63,562 bases of DNA, taken from NCBI RefSeq assembly GCF_000429925.1, contig NZ_AUCU01000019.1, positions 52,544-116,105 on the forward strand, in the 5' to 3' direction. The stretch's first letter is position 1; each line of letters begins with the position of its first letter. The position numbers and the translations under genes were made by a program. Of the stretch, positions 47,739 to 56,478 are shown piece after piece. The notes beneath the pieces were generated by a model. It was not told the origin of the DNA, made no database searches, and saw nothing but the letters and a program-made list of their open reading frames with translations. The stretch is from Desulfatirhabdium butyrativorans DSM 18734 (GTDB taxonomy: Bacteria > Desulfobacterota > Desulfobacteria > Desulfobacterales > Desulfatirhabdiaceae).

Positions 47739-48823
47739 ACGAAGAAACAGCCCTTCAGACCTTGCGTCTTCAAATCGACGAGATCGACGCCCGCATACTC
47801 GATCTGATCAACCAGAGACTGTGTCTGGCCCGTGAAATCGGTGCGCTCAAATCCAGATCCGGTTCGAAAATCCTGGATGTGAGCCGGGAAAAGCGCATTT
47901 TCGAGCGGTTGAAGTCGATCAACCAGGGTGTTTTGCATCCCGAAGTCCTCCATCATGTGTTTACCGAAATCATTGCCGCATGCCGGGAGATTCAGGGGCC
48001 GGTGACCGTGGCATATCTGGGTCCGGAAGGGACATTCACCCATGCGGCCGCCATCCGGCAATTCGGACACATGGCCCGATTGGTTCCCCTGCCCAGCATT
48101 GCGGAGGTCTTTTCACGGGTGGAGAAAGGCGGGGTCGGCTACGGCGTCGTTCCGGTGGAGAATTCCGTGGAAGGACCGGTCAGTGTGACGCTCGATCTCC
48201 TGCTGGAAACCGATGCGAATATCCTGGCCGAAATCTATCTCGATATCTCCCATGACCTGTGGGCTGCGAGCGAAGAGCTCTCGGCGGTCTCGGAGGTCTA
48301 TTCGCATCCGCAGGCCCTGGCCCAGTGCCGAAGATGGCTTGCGGCAAACCTGCCTGTGGCCGTATGCGTGGCATGTGACAGCACGGCTTCGGCTGCAGGG
48401 CTGGCGGCGCAAAAGACGAACGCTGCAGCCATTGCCGGGCGGGAAGCCGCGGAGAAATGGGGGCTTCGAAGGCTTGCCGCAGGCATCGAGGACTGCGGCA
48501 GGAATACGACCCGATTTCTCGTCATCGGAAAAGATGCGCCCAAGCCGAGCGGCAAGGACAAAACATCGCTCGTATTCGCTACGGCCCATGTTCCGGGTGC
48601 GCTCTACCGGGTTCTCGAGCCGCTGAATGCGATTGGCGTCAACATGGTGAAACTGGAATCGAGACCGGCCCGAACCGCCAACTGGACGTATCATTTCTTC
48701 GTGGATATCGAAGGGCACATCGCCGATCCGAAAATCGAACGGGTGCTCGACGAGCTGAAACAGCGCACCATGTTCGTTCGATGGCTGGGTTCCTATCCGA
48801 GCGCCGGAGCCAACGGGCAATGA
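47735..48823 (+). CDS. pheA: Bifunctional chorismate mutase / prephenate dehydratase (P-protein)
   Basis: The 362-residue enzyme converts chorismate via prephenate to phenylpyruvate. Residues about 5-85 are an AroQ-type chorismate mutase (LRLQIDEIDARILDLINQRL, VSREKRIFERL). Residues about 90-265 are the dehydratase (VAYLGPEGTFTHAAA, VPVENSVEGPVSVTLDLL, NTTRFLVIG). A C-terminal ACT domain with KLESRPARTANWTYHFFVD should bind phenylalanine for feedback inhibition. The operon is therefore controlled at enzyme level here and, by inference, at transcription through the leader. It overlaps both neighbouring genes by 4 bp. Confidence 0.96.
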   Translation: MNEETALQTLRLQIDEIDARILDLINQRLCLAREIGALKSRSGSKILDVSREKRIFERLKSINQGVLHPEVLHHVFTEIIAACREIQGPVTVAYLGPEGTFTHAAAIRQFGHMARLVPLPSIAEVFSRVEKGGVGYGVVPVENSVEGPVSVTLDLLLETDANILAEIYLDISHDLWAASEELSAVSEVYSHPQALAQCRRWLAANLPVAVCVACDSTASAAGLAAQKTNAAAIAGREAAEKWGLRRLAAGIEDCGRNTTRFLVIGKDAPKPSGKDKTSLVFATAHVPGALYRVLEPLNAIGVNMVKLESRPARTANWTYHFFVDIEGHIADPKIERVLDELKQRTMFVRWLGSYPSAGANGQ

Positions 48824-49659
48824 AAATCGATGCAGCGACATCGCTCTATGCCGTGTTCGGCAATCCGGTCGAACATAGCCTGAGTCCGGAAATTTTCAAT
48901 GCGGCATTCGAAGCGGCAGGGATTCCAGCCATATATCTGGCCTTCCGGGTCGATGATATCGGCCGGGGGGTGGAGGCGATCCGGGCGCTCGGCATCCGGG
49001 GGGCGAGCGTCACCATCCCACACAAGCAGCGCCTGATGCGCCATCTGGATGAAATCGATCCATCGGCCTTGCGGATCGGAGCCGTGAACACGGTGCTCGC
49101 GCGGGAGGGGAATCTCATCGGGTATAACACGGATGGCCTGGGCGCGATGCTCGCCCTGAAGACGAAGACTCGACTTTGCGGGAAAAGGGTTCTGCTGATC
49201 GGCGCGGGCGGCGCCGCCCGTGCAATCGGTACGGTTCTCGTCGAGGAGGGATCGGAGCTCAGTATTGCCAATCGGAGCGAGGCCAGGGGGCGGATGCTGT
49301 GCGAAGCATTAGGGGCCACCTGGTGTCCCCCCGGGGATATCGAAGGCGGGCATTTCGATATCCTGATCCAGACGACGCCTGTCGGCATGTGGCCTGGCGG
49401 GATCGATGCGTCTCCCGTCAGCCCGTCCCTGTTTCGGCCCGGCATGATCGTCATGGATATTGTTTATGTCCCGGAAGAAACCCGATTTCTGAGGGATGCC
49501 CGTCAGGCCGGCTGCACCACCATTGCCGGTTCGGAAATGTTCCTGCATCAGGCAGCGGCCCAGTTCGAACGCTGGACACAGAGACCTGCGCCAATCGATA
49601 TCATGCGTTCAGCCTTGCAGGAAGGGCTCCGCAGCCGCATGGAGAGACTTCGATCATGA
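48820..49659 (+). CDS. aroE: Shikimate dehydrogenase
   Basis: From the ATG at 48820, which overlaps the pheA stop (ATGA), the protein has 279 residues. It reduces 3-dehydroshikimate with NADPH. Signatures are VFGNPVEHSLSPEIFNAAF near residue 12, the catalytic Lys in SVTIPHKQRLMRHLD, GAVNTVLAREGNLIGYNTD, and the Rossmann motif LLIGAGGAARAIG near 126. The end (AGSEMFLHQAAAQFERWTQRPAP) is typical. The open frame upstream is the shadow of pheA. Confidence 0.95.
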   Translation: MKIDAATSLYAVFGNPVEHSLSPEIFNAAFEAAGIPAIYLAFRVDDIGRGVEAIRALGIRGASVTIPHKQRLMRHLDEIDPSALRIGAVNTVLAREGNLIGYNTDGLGAMLALKTKTRLCGKRVLLIGAGGAARAIGTVLVEEGSELSIANRSEARGRMLCEALGATWCPPGDIEGGHFDILIQTTPVGMWPGGIDASPVSPSLFRPGMIVMDIVYVPEETRFLRDARQAGCTTIAGSEMFLHQAAAQFERWTQRPAPIDIMRSALQEGLRSRMERLRS

Positions 49660-50927
49660 TCCGCATTTTCCCCACCAGACTATCGCACCAGCGTATCCGG
49701 GTTCCGGGCTCCAAAAGTTACACCCATCGCAGCCTGATTGCAGCGGCCCTTGGTGATGGTCCCTGCACGATCGGCAACCCGCTTTTCAGCCAGGACACCA
49801 TTTTGACTGCGGATGCCTTGCAGCAGATGGGGGTCGCCATCGAGCGTACGGATGATGCCTGGGTTGTTCACGGAAACGAAGGCCGTATCGGTTCCTGCGG
49901 CCATCCGATTTATTTGGGCAATTCGGGCACATCGATGCGCCTTCTGACGGCAGTTGCGGCATTGTCGGCGGGTCCCGTCGTTCTCACCGGAAATGCGCGC
50001 ATGCAGCAGCGGCCCATCGACGATTTGCTGCAGGGTCTCAGACGTCTGGGGATCGATGCGGCATCCTGCCAGCCGGGCGGATGTCCGCCGGTTCGCATTT
50101 CGGGCGGACCGATCCGGGGAGGAGCGATTGAAATCGATTGCAGCAAAAGCAGCCAGTTTCTGTCGGCACTGCTGCTGGCGGCGCCCTGCACGGCGGAGGG
50201 CATGCGCATTCAGGTGCTGGGAGACCCGGTCTCCAAACCCTATATCGATATGACCCTCCATGTGATGTCGGATTTTGGCATCGCCTGCAGCCGCAGCGGA
50301 TACGGCGAATTCGTGGTGCCCGGCGCCCAGCGCTACCACCGGGAAAGGTACAGTGTCGAGCCGGATGCTTCCCAGGCCGGATACTTCTGGGCTGCGGCAG
50401 CCATTACCGGCGCCCGGATTCTGGTGGAGGGAATGACCCTGAATTCCAGGCAGGGGGATGTCCGATTCGTTCGTCTTCTGGAGGCAATGGGCTGCAGCGT
50501 TGTGCAGGAGGAGGATGCGATCGGCATTGCGGGCGGAGGGGCGCTTCGGGCAATCGATGTGGACATGAGCGCCATGCCCGATCTGGTCCCGACCCTGGCG
50601 GTTGTGGCGGCCTTTGCCGAAGGAAAGACGACCGTCCGGAACGTCTCCCATCTTCGGATCAAGGAAAGTGATCGTCTGGCTGCAACCATCGACAATCTGG
50701 AGCGGATGGGAATTCGGGCGAGCACCGACGGATCGGATCTGGAGGTATGGGGCGGAGAACCGCATGGGGCGCTCATCAAAACCTGCGACGATCACCGAAT
50801 GGCCATGAGTTTCGCCATGGCCGGATTGATTACGCCAGGGATCGTGATCGACGAGGAAACGTGTGTCGGAAAATCGTTTCCGGATTTCTGGAAGGTTTTG
50901 AAATCGATGGGGGTAGGTATTGCCTGA
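49656..50927 (+). CDS. aroA: 5-enolpyruvylshikimate-3-phosphate synthase
   Basis: From the ATG at 49656, overlapping the aroE stop, the protein has 423 residues. It makes EPSP from shikimate-3-phosphate and PEP. Signatures are RVPGSKSYTHRSLIAAAL near residue 16, LGNSGTSMRLLTAVAAL near 86, RPIDDLLQGLRRLG, and RIKESDRLAATIDNLERMG near 335, with CDDHRMAMSFAMAG near 375. The PGSKSYTHR and LGNSGTS forms will decide its glyphosate class. The last codons (VGIA, stop) lie within inverted-repeat element IR-E, so the natural C-terminus may have been altered by its insertion. Confidence 0.95.
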   Translation: MIRIFPTRLSHQRIRVPGSKSYTHRSLIAAALGDGPCTIGNPLFSQDTILTADALQQMGVAIERTDDAWVVHGNEGRIGSCGHPIYLGNSGTSMRLLTAVAALSAGPVVLTGNARMQQRPIDDLLQGLRRLGIDAASCQPGGCPPVRISGGPIRGGAIEIDCSKSSQFLSALLLAAPCTAEGMRIQVLGDPVSKPYIDMTLHVMSDFGIACSRSGYGEFVVPGAQRYHRERYSVEPDASQAGYFWAAAAITGARILVEGMTLNSRQGDVRFVRLLEAMGCSVVQEEDAIGIAGGGALRAIDVDMSAMPDLVPTLAVVAAFAEGKTTVRNVSHLRIKESDRLAATIDNLERMGIRASTDGSDLEVWGGEPHGALIKTCDDHRMAMSFAMAGLITPGIVIDEETCVGKSFPDFWKVLKSMGVGIA

Positions 50928-51045
50928 ACGGAAAAAATCCCCATTCGGAGTAGCACGCCGCCTACGGGCAGGCAAGGTCCCGCTGCATCGCAAAACAGCC
51001 TGCCCTCCGGCTCAGGTTGCGCCCAAAACGGGCTTTCCGTTCAAC
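50921..51045 (+). repeat. Inverted-repeat element IR-E (5-member family)
   Basis: This 125-bp copy starts TGCCTGAACGG and ends CCGTTCAACCAG, the right terminus being degraded. It contains the family blocks CATTCGGAGTAGC, CGCCGCCTACGGGCAGGCAAG, CGCTGCATCGCAAAACAG and CTCCGGCTCAGGTTG. The TGA at 50925-50927 inside its left end is the aroA stop codon. It may also serve as the 3' hairpin of the aromatic operon. Confidence 0.88.
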
Positions 51046-51061
51046 CAGTAGGCATCGGCGA

Positions 51062-51337
51062 ATGAGCGTGTTCGACTATTTCATCCAGACATCGGGCAGC
51101 CGGATTTGCCCGGTTGGCAACATCCTACCCCGGGAAGCGGCCGACCCGGCACGGCTCGCTCGGGCTCTGGAAAAAATGGCGCTTGCGCGATCAGGCATCA
51201 TTCCCAAACGGTTGCCGATCCGGGTCGTCAGTGTTTCAAACGGCGGCTATCGGGTGGTTGACGGCAACACGACCTATCATGCGTTGGTCGCACTTGGTGA
51301 AACAAATGGACTTGTCGAAATGGTCGAAGACAGATGA
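51062..51337 (+). CDS. Small ParB/sulfiredoxin-like protein (91 aa)
   Basis: From the ATG at 51062 the protein has 91 residues. RLPIRVVSVSNGGYRVVDGNTTYHALVALGE resembles the ParB/sulfiredoxin core, in which an [IV].DG..R/..AL turn binds nucleotide, but the usual Arg after DGN(H) is not clear. An ATP- or CTP-binding function is only a suggestion. The ribosome site is weak. Its upstream region is IR-E, so its expression may depend on the aromatic operon or the repeat. Confidence 0.6.
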   Translation: MSVFDYFIQTSGSRICPVGNILPREAADPARLARALEKMALARSGIIPKRLPIRVVSVSNGGYRVVDGNTTYHALVALGETNGLVEMVEDR

Positions 51338-51349
51338 TGCATTGCAGGA

Positions 51350-53251
51350 TCAACAAGCGCACGCCTTCTCTTCCGGCTCGACGGCATCATCGAAGTCCAT
51401 GAGGATGGTCACATCGCTTCCGCCGGTCATCAGGATGCGGGCATGGGGGTAGCGCTTCTTGAATACGTGGATCATGGCCGTGTTTTCTTTGAGCACCGAA
51501 GCCACAAAGCCCTTGTAACGGTTTTCCTTGGCGATCCCTTCGAGAATCTTCAACAGGATGGAGCATACCCCAAGCCCCTGAAAGTCTTCCCGCACGACGA
51601 ATGCCACCTCGGCCCGCTGCTCCTGCTCTTCCGCATAGGAGCCGATGGCCATGATTTCCCTGCTGCCCCCTCTCTGTGTCAGGCCGATGATGGACATGTT
51701 CTTGCGGTAATCGACACTGGCCCATTGTTTCTGAACCATTTCATGGGAAAAGATTTTGATCTTGTAGAAGAATCTCCGGTAGATGGTTTCTTCCTGGAGG
51801 GAGTAGAAGAAGTTGCGGTAGGAGAACTCATCCGATGAAAGCAGCGGGCGAAATTCGATGTTCTTCCCATTGCGGAGGGTGACGGTGCTGCGATATCCTT
51901 CGAGGAAGAGCAAATCTTCCTGGACGGGAGGCAGTTGATCCTGGAAGATGTAGTGCCGCGATTTGGCAATGTCGATCAGCTCTTCCCGGAATTTCGGATG
52001 GGAAATCTGGGCCAGTTCCATGACCCGCTGGTAGATGCTCTTTCCTTTGAGTTCCGCAATCCCGTATTCGGTGACAATGAAGTTGACGTCGCCCCGGGTG
52101 GTGGCGACCCCTGCCCCTTCGCTGAGATGGGGGACGATCCGGCTGACCGTTCCTTTTCGGGCGGTTGACGGCAGGGCGATGATGGAAAAACCGCCCTTCG
52201 ACATGGCCGAGCCCCGAAGAAAGTCCACCTGGTCGCCGATACCGCTGTAAAACAGATAACCCATGGAGTCCGTGCTGACCTGCCCCGTAAGATCGACTTC
52301 CAGCGCCGAGCTGATCGAGACGAGGTTGTCGTTCCGGGCGATGACGGTCGGATCGTTCACGAATTCCGATGATCGGAAATAGAAAACGGGGTTGTTGTCC
52401 ACAAAGCGATAAATGGCATCGGTTCCCATGCACAGGGAGGCGACCACCCGGCCGGGAAGCAGGGATTTTTTCCGGTTGGTGATGACCTTTTTTTCAAAGA
52501 GGGGCAGCATGCCATCCGTGATGACCTGGGTATGGATCCCCAAATCCTTTTTGCCGTCCAGATACGGCAGGATCGCATTGGGCAGGTTCCCGAATCCGAT
52601 CTGCAGGGTGACACCGTCATCGACGAGCTGGGAGACAAAATGTCCGATGCGGCGAATCAGCTCCGGATCGTATTCCCGGTTGGTCATTTCGACGATGGGT
52701 TCTTCATGATACACGAGATAATCGATATCATCGATATGGACGAAACTGTCTCCCCATGTCCTGGGTACGCTCGGGTTGATCTGGGCGATGACCATGCGGG
52801 CGTTTTCCATCCCTGCGCGGGTGATGTCCACGGAGACCCCGAGGCTGCAATAGCCGTATTTGTCGGGCGGGCTGACCTGGATGAGGGCCACATCGAGGCC
52901 GATGCGGTGACTGGCAAACAACCTCGGTATCTGGCTCAGATATGCCGGAATATAGTCGATCCACCCCTGGAATGCAGCCTCGCGCATTTGGCGGCTGATG
53001 AAAAAGAGCTTCAGGGAGAAACGGTTCCGGAACATTTCGTCTGCGATATAGTCGGCCAGGGTAAAGGACATCATCTGATAGACCATGATGTCCTGCAGAT
53101 TGATGTCGCTGACCATCGTTCGGATCAGGTGCTGCGGCTCACCGCATCCTGTTCCGATGAAAACCCGGCTGCCTTTGCGGATGTGCGAGATGGCCTCTTC
53201 CGCGCTGACCAGCTTGTAATTGCCGTTTTCAATTCCTTCCATGACTGTCAC
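51350..53251 (-). CDS. Acetyl-CoA hydrolase/CoA-transferase family protein with C-terminal GNAT domain
   Basis: The 633-residue cytoplasmic protein has a two-part CoA-transferase domain (residues about 15-435: GTGCGEPQHLIRTMV, VSPPDKYGYCSLGVSVD, FGNLPNAIL, then YSGIGDQVDFLRGSAMSKGG and VTEYGIAELKGKS). A GNAT acetyltransferase follows (about 460-620: YRRFFYKIKIFSHEMVQKQ, VAFVVREDFQGLGVCSILLKIL). Such proteins exchange CoA between short-chain acids; the GNAT half may acetylate the enzyme or another target. The fusion is recurrent in Desulfobacterota and Geobacter as I recall. It is convergent with the small gene at 51062. Confidence 0.9.
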   Translation of the reverse strand: MTVMEGIENGNYKLVSAEEAISHIRKGSRVFIGTGCGEPQHLIRTMVSDINLQDIMVYQMMSFTLADYIADEMFRNRFSLKLFFISRQMREAAFQGWIDYIPAYLSQIPRLFASHRIGLDVALIQVSPPDKYGYCSLGVSVDITRAGMENARMVIAQINPSVPRTWGDSFVHIDDIDYLVYHEEPIVEMTNREYDPELIRRIGHFVSQLVDDGVTLQIGFGNLPNAILPYLDGKKDLGIHTQVITDGMLPLFEKKVITNRKKSLLPGRVVASLCMGTDAIYRFVDNNPVFYFRSSEFVNDPTVIARNDNLVSISSALEVDLTGQVSTDSMGYLFYSGIGDQVDFLRGSAMSKGGFSIIALPSTARKGTVSRIVPHLSEGAGVATTRGDVNFIVTEYGIAELKGKSIYQRVMELAQISHPKFREELIDIAKSRHYIFQDQLPPVQEDLLFLEGYRSTVTLRNGKNIEFRPLLSSDEFSYRNFFYSLQEETIYRRFFYKIKIFSHEMVQKQWASVDYRKNMSIIGLTQRGGSREIMAIGSYAEEQEQRAEVAFVVREDFQGLGVCSILLKILEGIAKENRYKGFVASVLKENTAMIHVFKKRYPHARILMTGGSDVTILMDFDDAVEPEEKACAC

Positions 53252-53260
53252 TTTCCGGCA

Positions 53261-54181
53261 TTAGTTCAGCAGATCGCAAAACCTGCAGAGGTGAATCCCC
53301 TTGTTTTCCAGTTCGTTTCGAAGCTTGGGGGAGGCAAGTGTCATCAGCTCGGCTTCATGGCGGTAATTCCATTTCCGATATTCCGGCTCCAGCGGGGCAA
53401 AACCCGGATGACACATGAGCTCGTATGTGCCGCCTGGCGAGGTTGATGCGAGGATTCGGTTCAGGCCGGCAGCATCGAGCCTTCCTCCGAAAAAAAAGCC
53501 CAGAAAACGTGGCGTGTTGCAGGGGATTGAGCGTTCGGTGTGATTTTTGGATAGTGCGCAAAACGTCTTCAAGGCCAGATCGCCTGCCAGGCGACCGGCG
53601 GCGCGAACATCCCGGAACATGTACCACTTGAACTGCTCGGAGGGTATCCGGATAAAGGGCACCTGGTAGCGATCGGCCAGTTCTTGAGTGATTTCGGCGA
53701 TGCCGGGCAATACGTGCACGTGCTGATGGCTGTCGAGATGGGTGACGGCAAGCCCACGATCCAGCGCTTTTTCGATCTGGGCGGTCCATTCCCTTCGGAT
53801 ATCCGCCAATTTGATGCCGCCCTTGAAGTAGGCCAGCATGAAGGAGGCGATATCTTTTGGGAATCGATTCCCCCCGTTCAGAAGGGACGAATTCTTGCGA
53901 ATCAGCGGCTCTTCGGCCACCAGGGTCAGATGGACGCCGACATCCAGTTGGGGGGCGTCGCCCAATTTCTGCAGCGCATGCTCGAAGGCTTTCCCGACGG
54001 GCATGATGGATGCGCTGGTGACCAGCCCCATCCGGTTGGCCATGACGATGCCTTCATTGATTGCCTCGGAGAGGCCGAAATCATCGGCGTTCACGATCAG
54101 GCGAGTGGATGGTGCTTCATGGGGAAAGGCCATCGCGGATGGTGATCGGTTCAGGTTGGAAATTGTCGCATTCATAACCAT
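53261..54181 (-). CDS. YdjC/ChbG/HpnK-family carbohydrate deacetylase
   Basis: The protein has 306 residues from the ATG at 54181; an ATG at 54175 is equally possible. Metal-binding and catalytic motifs are IVNADDFGLSEAINEGI near residue 28, DVGVHLTLVAEEPL near 78, THLDSHQHVHVLPGI near 145, and ELMCHPGF near 255. Such enzymes remove N-acetyl groups from sugars, including in hopanoid (HpnK) pathways. Next to it are a lipid-glycosyltransferase and a membrane mannosyltransferase gene on the same strand, so it probably tailors a lipid-linked or cell-surface glycan. Confidence 0.88.
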   Translation of the reverse strand: MVMNATISNLNRSPSAMAFPHEAPSTRLIVNADDFGLSEAINEGIVMANRMGLVTSASIMPVGKAFEHALQKLGDAPQLDVGVHLTLVAEEPLIRKNSSLLNGGNRFPKDIASFMLAYFKGGIKLADIRREWTAQIEKALDRGLAVTHLDSHQHVHVLPGIAEITQELADRYQVPFIRIPSEQFKWYMFRDVRAAGRLAGDLALKTFCALSKNHTERSIPCNTPRFLGFFFGGRLDAAGLNRILASTSPGGTYELMCHPGFAPLEPEYRKWNYRHEAELMTLASPKLRNELENKGIHLCRFCDLLN

Positions 54182-54229
54182 GTCGCTGTCAAGCCGCTCT
54201 CGTGGATGGCTTCCCAAAAAGAAAGATGA

Positions 54230-54258
54230 ACCGCAAAGACGCAAAGGACGCAAAGAAA
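54230..54258. repeat. Short 9-bp tandem repeat (ACGCAAAG type)
   Basis: Three near-identical units (ACCGCAAAG, ACGCAAAGG, ACGCAAAGA) lie between the deacetylase and glycosyltransferase genes. The unit looks like a dispersed intergenic repeat; no other copy is in this window. Confidence 0.65.
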
Positions 54259-54286
54259 TTCAATTTGAATCTGCATGGCGGTGCCG

Positions 54287-55351
54287 CTACCCCCGTCGAT
54301 GAAAATGCGGTCCGGCATCCTGCGTCTTTCGAAATCCGCTGGTTTCCATCACGATAAATCGGGGCCGGTTGCGCACTTCGATCACGATCCTGCCAATATA
54401 CTCTCCCAAAATGCCGAGATAAACGAAAAGAAGAGAAAAGAGCAGGGATATCCCCATCATGATGGATGTCCATCCGGGAACGGTTTCTCGCTGAATGAGC
54501 TTCCCGTATAAGGCGTATAAAATGCCCAGAACCGAGAAAACGGTTCCGGAAATGCCGATCAGCATGCCGATTCGAAGCGGGAGGATGGAAAAAGAGCTGA
54601 TCCCGTGCCAGGCGAGCTTGAGCATTTTCTTCAAACTGTATTGGCTCGTTCCTTTGAGTCGATCCGCAGCCTGATAGGGCATTTCACAGGAATCAAAACC
54701 GATCCACTCGATGAGCCCTCTCAAAAAAAGCCCCTCTTCCTGAAACTGTTTCAGCTCTTCGAGCACCTGACGGTCCAGGAGCCTGAAGTCGGCAAGCCCC
54801 TCCCGCATCGGGACATCGCTCAGCCACGTAAAGAGCGCATAGTATAACCGGGATGTCCATTTTTTCAAGAGGCCTGTATGCGGAGCATCCTGACGGACCA
54901 TCTTGACGATGTGCCGACCCTGGAGCCATGCCTCGATCATCGGCGGAAGCATTTCCACGGGATGCTGCAAATCGCAATCCATGGTGATGACGGCATCGCC
55001 TGCGGCATGCTCGAGACCTGCCATGAGCGCATACTGATGGCCGAAATTTCGAGAAAGCCGGATCCCCCTGACCCGCGAATCCTGTCCAACCAGGCTTCCG
55101 ATGGTTTTCCAGGTGGTATCCCGGCTGCCATCATCCACCAGAATCAATTCCCAGTCGATCGATGGGAGCGAATTGAACACCTCGGCGATACGGTTGTGCA
55201 GGATTGGAATGTTTTCGGTTTCGTTGAAAGCCGGCACGACAATACTGACAAGCGCCTTCGATGATCCGGAAAAGCGGGCAGACCCTGCTGCCTCGGGATG
55301 AGGCGAACAAGCGGTTTCCGTGAAGGTTTCTGAGGAAGCGGTAGAAGTCAT
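54287..55351 (-). CDS. Family 2 glycosyltransferase (ArnC/DPM1-like, lipid-carrier)
   Basis: From the ATG at 55351 (overlapping the upstream stop by 4 bp) the protein has 354 residues. It has a GT-A domain (SIVVPAFNETENIPIL near residue 36, LVDDGSRDTTW, MDCDLQHPVEMLPPMI with the DxD-like DCD, and MREGLADFRLLDRQVL) and two C-terminal membrane helices (about 275-295, GMLIGISGTVFSVLGILYAL; about 310-332, SIMMGISLLFSLLFVYLGILG). This is typical of polyprenyl-phosphate sugar transferases facing the cytoplasm. The neighbouring membrane mannosyltransferase could use the product. Confidence 0.9.
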   Translation of the reverse strand: MTSTASSETFTETACSPHPEAAGSARFSGSSKALVSIVVPAFNETENIPILHNRIAEVFNSLPSIDWELILVDDGSRDTTWKTIGSLVGQDSRVRGIRLSRNFGHQYALMAGLEHAAGDAVITMDCDLQHPVEMLPPMIEAWLQGRHIVKMVRQDAPHTGLLKKWTSRLYYALFTWLSDVPMREGLADFRLLDRQVLEELKQFQEEGLFLRGLIEWIGFDSCEMPYQAADRLKGTSQYSLKKMLKLAWHGISSFSILPLRIGMLIGISGTVFSVLGILYALYGKLIQRETVPGWTSIMMGISLLFSLLFVYLGILGEYIGRIVIEVRNRPRFIVMETSGFRKTQDAGPHFHRRG

Positions 55352-56478
55352 CCTGCCCAGTAGGTATTGATGAAAAGAAGGGTGTCCAGGGACAAAAACA
55401 GGGTGGATGTCAATATCCACGCACTTTTGACAGGGACGGAGCGAATGGATGCGGCAAGCAGATACGTGGGGAAAAGAACCATGCAGTATCGGCCGATCCC
55501 GAACGTTCCGCCGCTGGCAAAAGCAACGGCCATGGAGATGAGCATGTAAATGCCGTAGGAGCGCCGAAATTTCCACAAGACGGCGAGGGCTGCCGCAAAG
55601 CCGAAAATGGCGTAGCCCCATTCGATCATCCAGTTGGTCAGGCCGCTGTAGGAAACGATCTTGTCGAGATCGTCAAGGTCCCCGGAAAAATCCCTTCCCC
55701 ACCAGCTCTCGACCTTGAGATAGAGAAAAAAATCACCGAACCGGAAATAATGGTACAGAAAAAATGCCAAGGCGCCACTCGGAGCCAAACAGAGGGGCAG
55801 GACCGATCGGCTGAAAAGCGCTTTCCAGCCTTGGGTCTGAATGAATTCGACCAGTAGTGGAAAGAAAAGGAAGACCCCTGCCATGCGGGTTGCCGAGGCG
55901 AGTGCCGCAAACAGTGCAGCAGCCCAGAATCGTTTCTGGAAAGCGAAATAGAACGTGGCGATGGAAAAGAACAGAAACATCGCTTCCGAGTAAATGGCAT
56001 TGAGAAAGAAGGCTGTCGGAAAAACGAGCAGAAAAATGGTTGGCCAAAGCGGGTCGATTTCGGGATGAAATCGCTGCGCCAGTCTGGTCAGAAGAGCGAC
56101 ACTTCCAGCGAGAAACAGGGAGCTGACGATCCAGCCGGCCAGAATCAGATTTCCCCCTGTCAGGTAGCTTACCAGCCGAATGGCTGCAGGGTACATCGGA
56201 AAGAAGACGACATTGGAAAACTGGTTCTCCCCGCGCATGTAATAGCCGTTTTTGGCCACATCCAGAAACCAGATGGAATCCCACTTGGCGTGAAGTTTGA
56301 TGACATCCCAATGATGCGGCGTCCTGAACGTTTTCGGATTGATCCAGGAAAAGGCGCGATCCGGCATTAGATTGAGCCGGTTGAGCCCAAGCAGGGCATA
56401 ACCGTTGATTACAAAGAGCCAGATGCAGACAAGGCCGATGTTTCGAAGAATCTGCTGTTTTTCGTGGGCATGGAGCAT
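55348..56478 (-). CDS. PIG-V-like membrane mannosyltransferase (GT-C fold)
   Basis: The 376-residue integral membrane protein has about nine helices. The N-terminal loop contains WDSIWFLDVAKNGYY near residue 67, like the catalytic WDg.wy..IA..GY loop of PIG-V/GPI-mannosyltransferase-2 relatives, followed by FFPMYPAAIRLV. GT-C enzymes use lipid-phosphate sugar donors and act on the outer face of the membrane. The overlapping downstream gene would make such a donor. It is first in a three-gene run of glycan genes; acceptor and sugar are unknown. Confidence 0.85.
   Translation of the reverse strand: MLHAHEKQQILRNIGLVCIWLFVINGYALLGLNRLNLMPDRAFSWINPKTFRTPHHWDVIKLHAKWDSIWFLDVAKNGYYMRGENQFSNVVFFPMYPAAIRLVSYLTGGNLILAGWIVSSLFLAGSVALLTRLAQRFHPEIDPLWPTIFLLVFPTAFFLNAIYSEAMFLFFSIATFYFAFQKRFWAAALFAALASATRMAGVFLFFPLLVEFIQTQGWKALFSRSVLPLCLAPSGALAFFLYHYFRFGDFFLYLKVESWWGRDFSGDLDDLDKIVSYSGLTNWMIEWGYAIFGFAAALAVLWKFRRSYGIYMLISMAVAFASGGTFGIGRYCMVLFPTYLLAASIRSVPVKSAWILTSTLFLSLDTLLFINTYWAG

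Noticed and set aside
55352-55621. Longer N-terminus for the family 2 glycosyltransferase
   Set aside because: The extra 90 residues are His/Arg/Cys-rich shadow of the upstream membrane gene; the ATG at 55351 overlaps that gene's stop.
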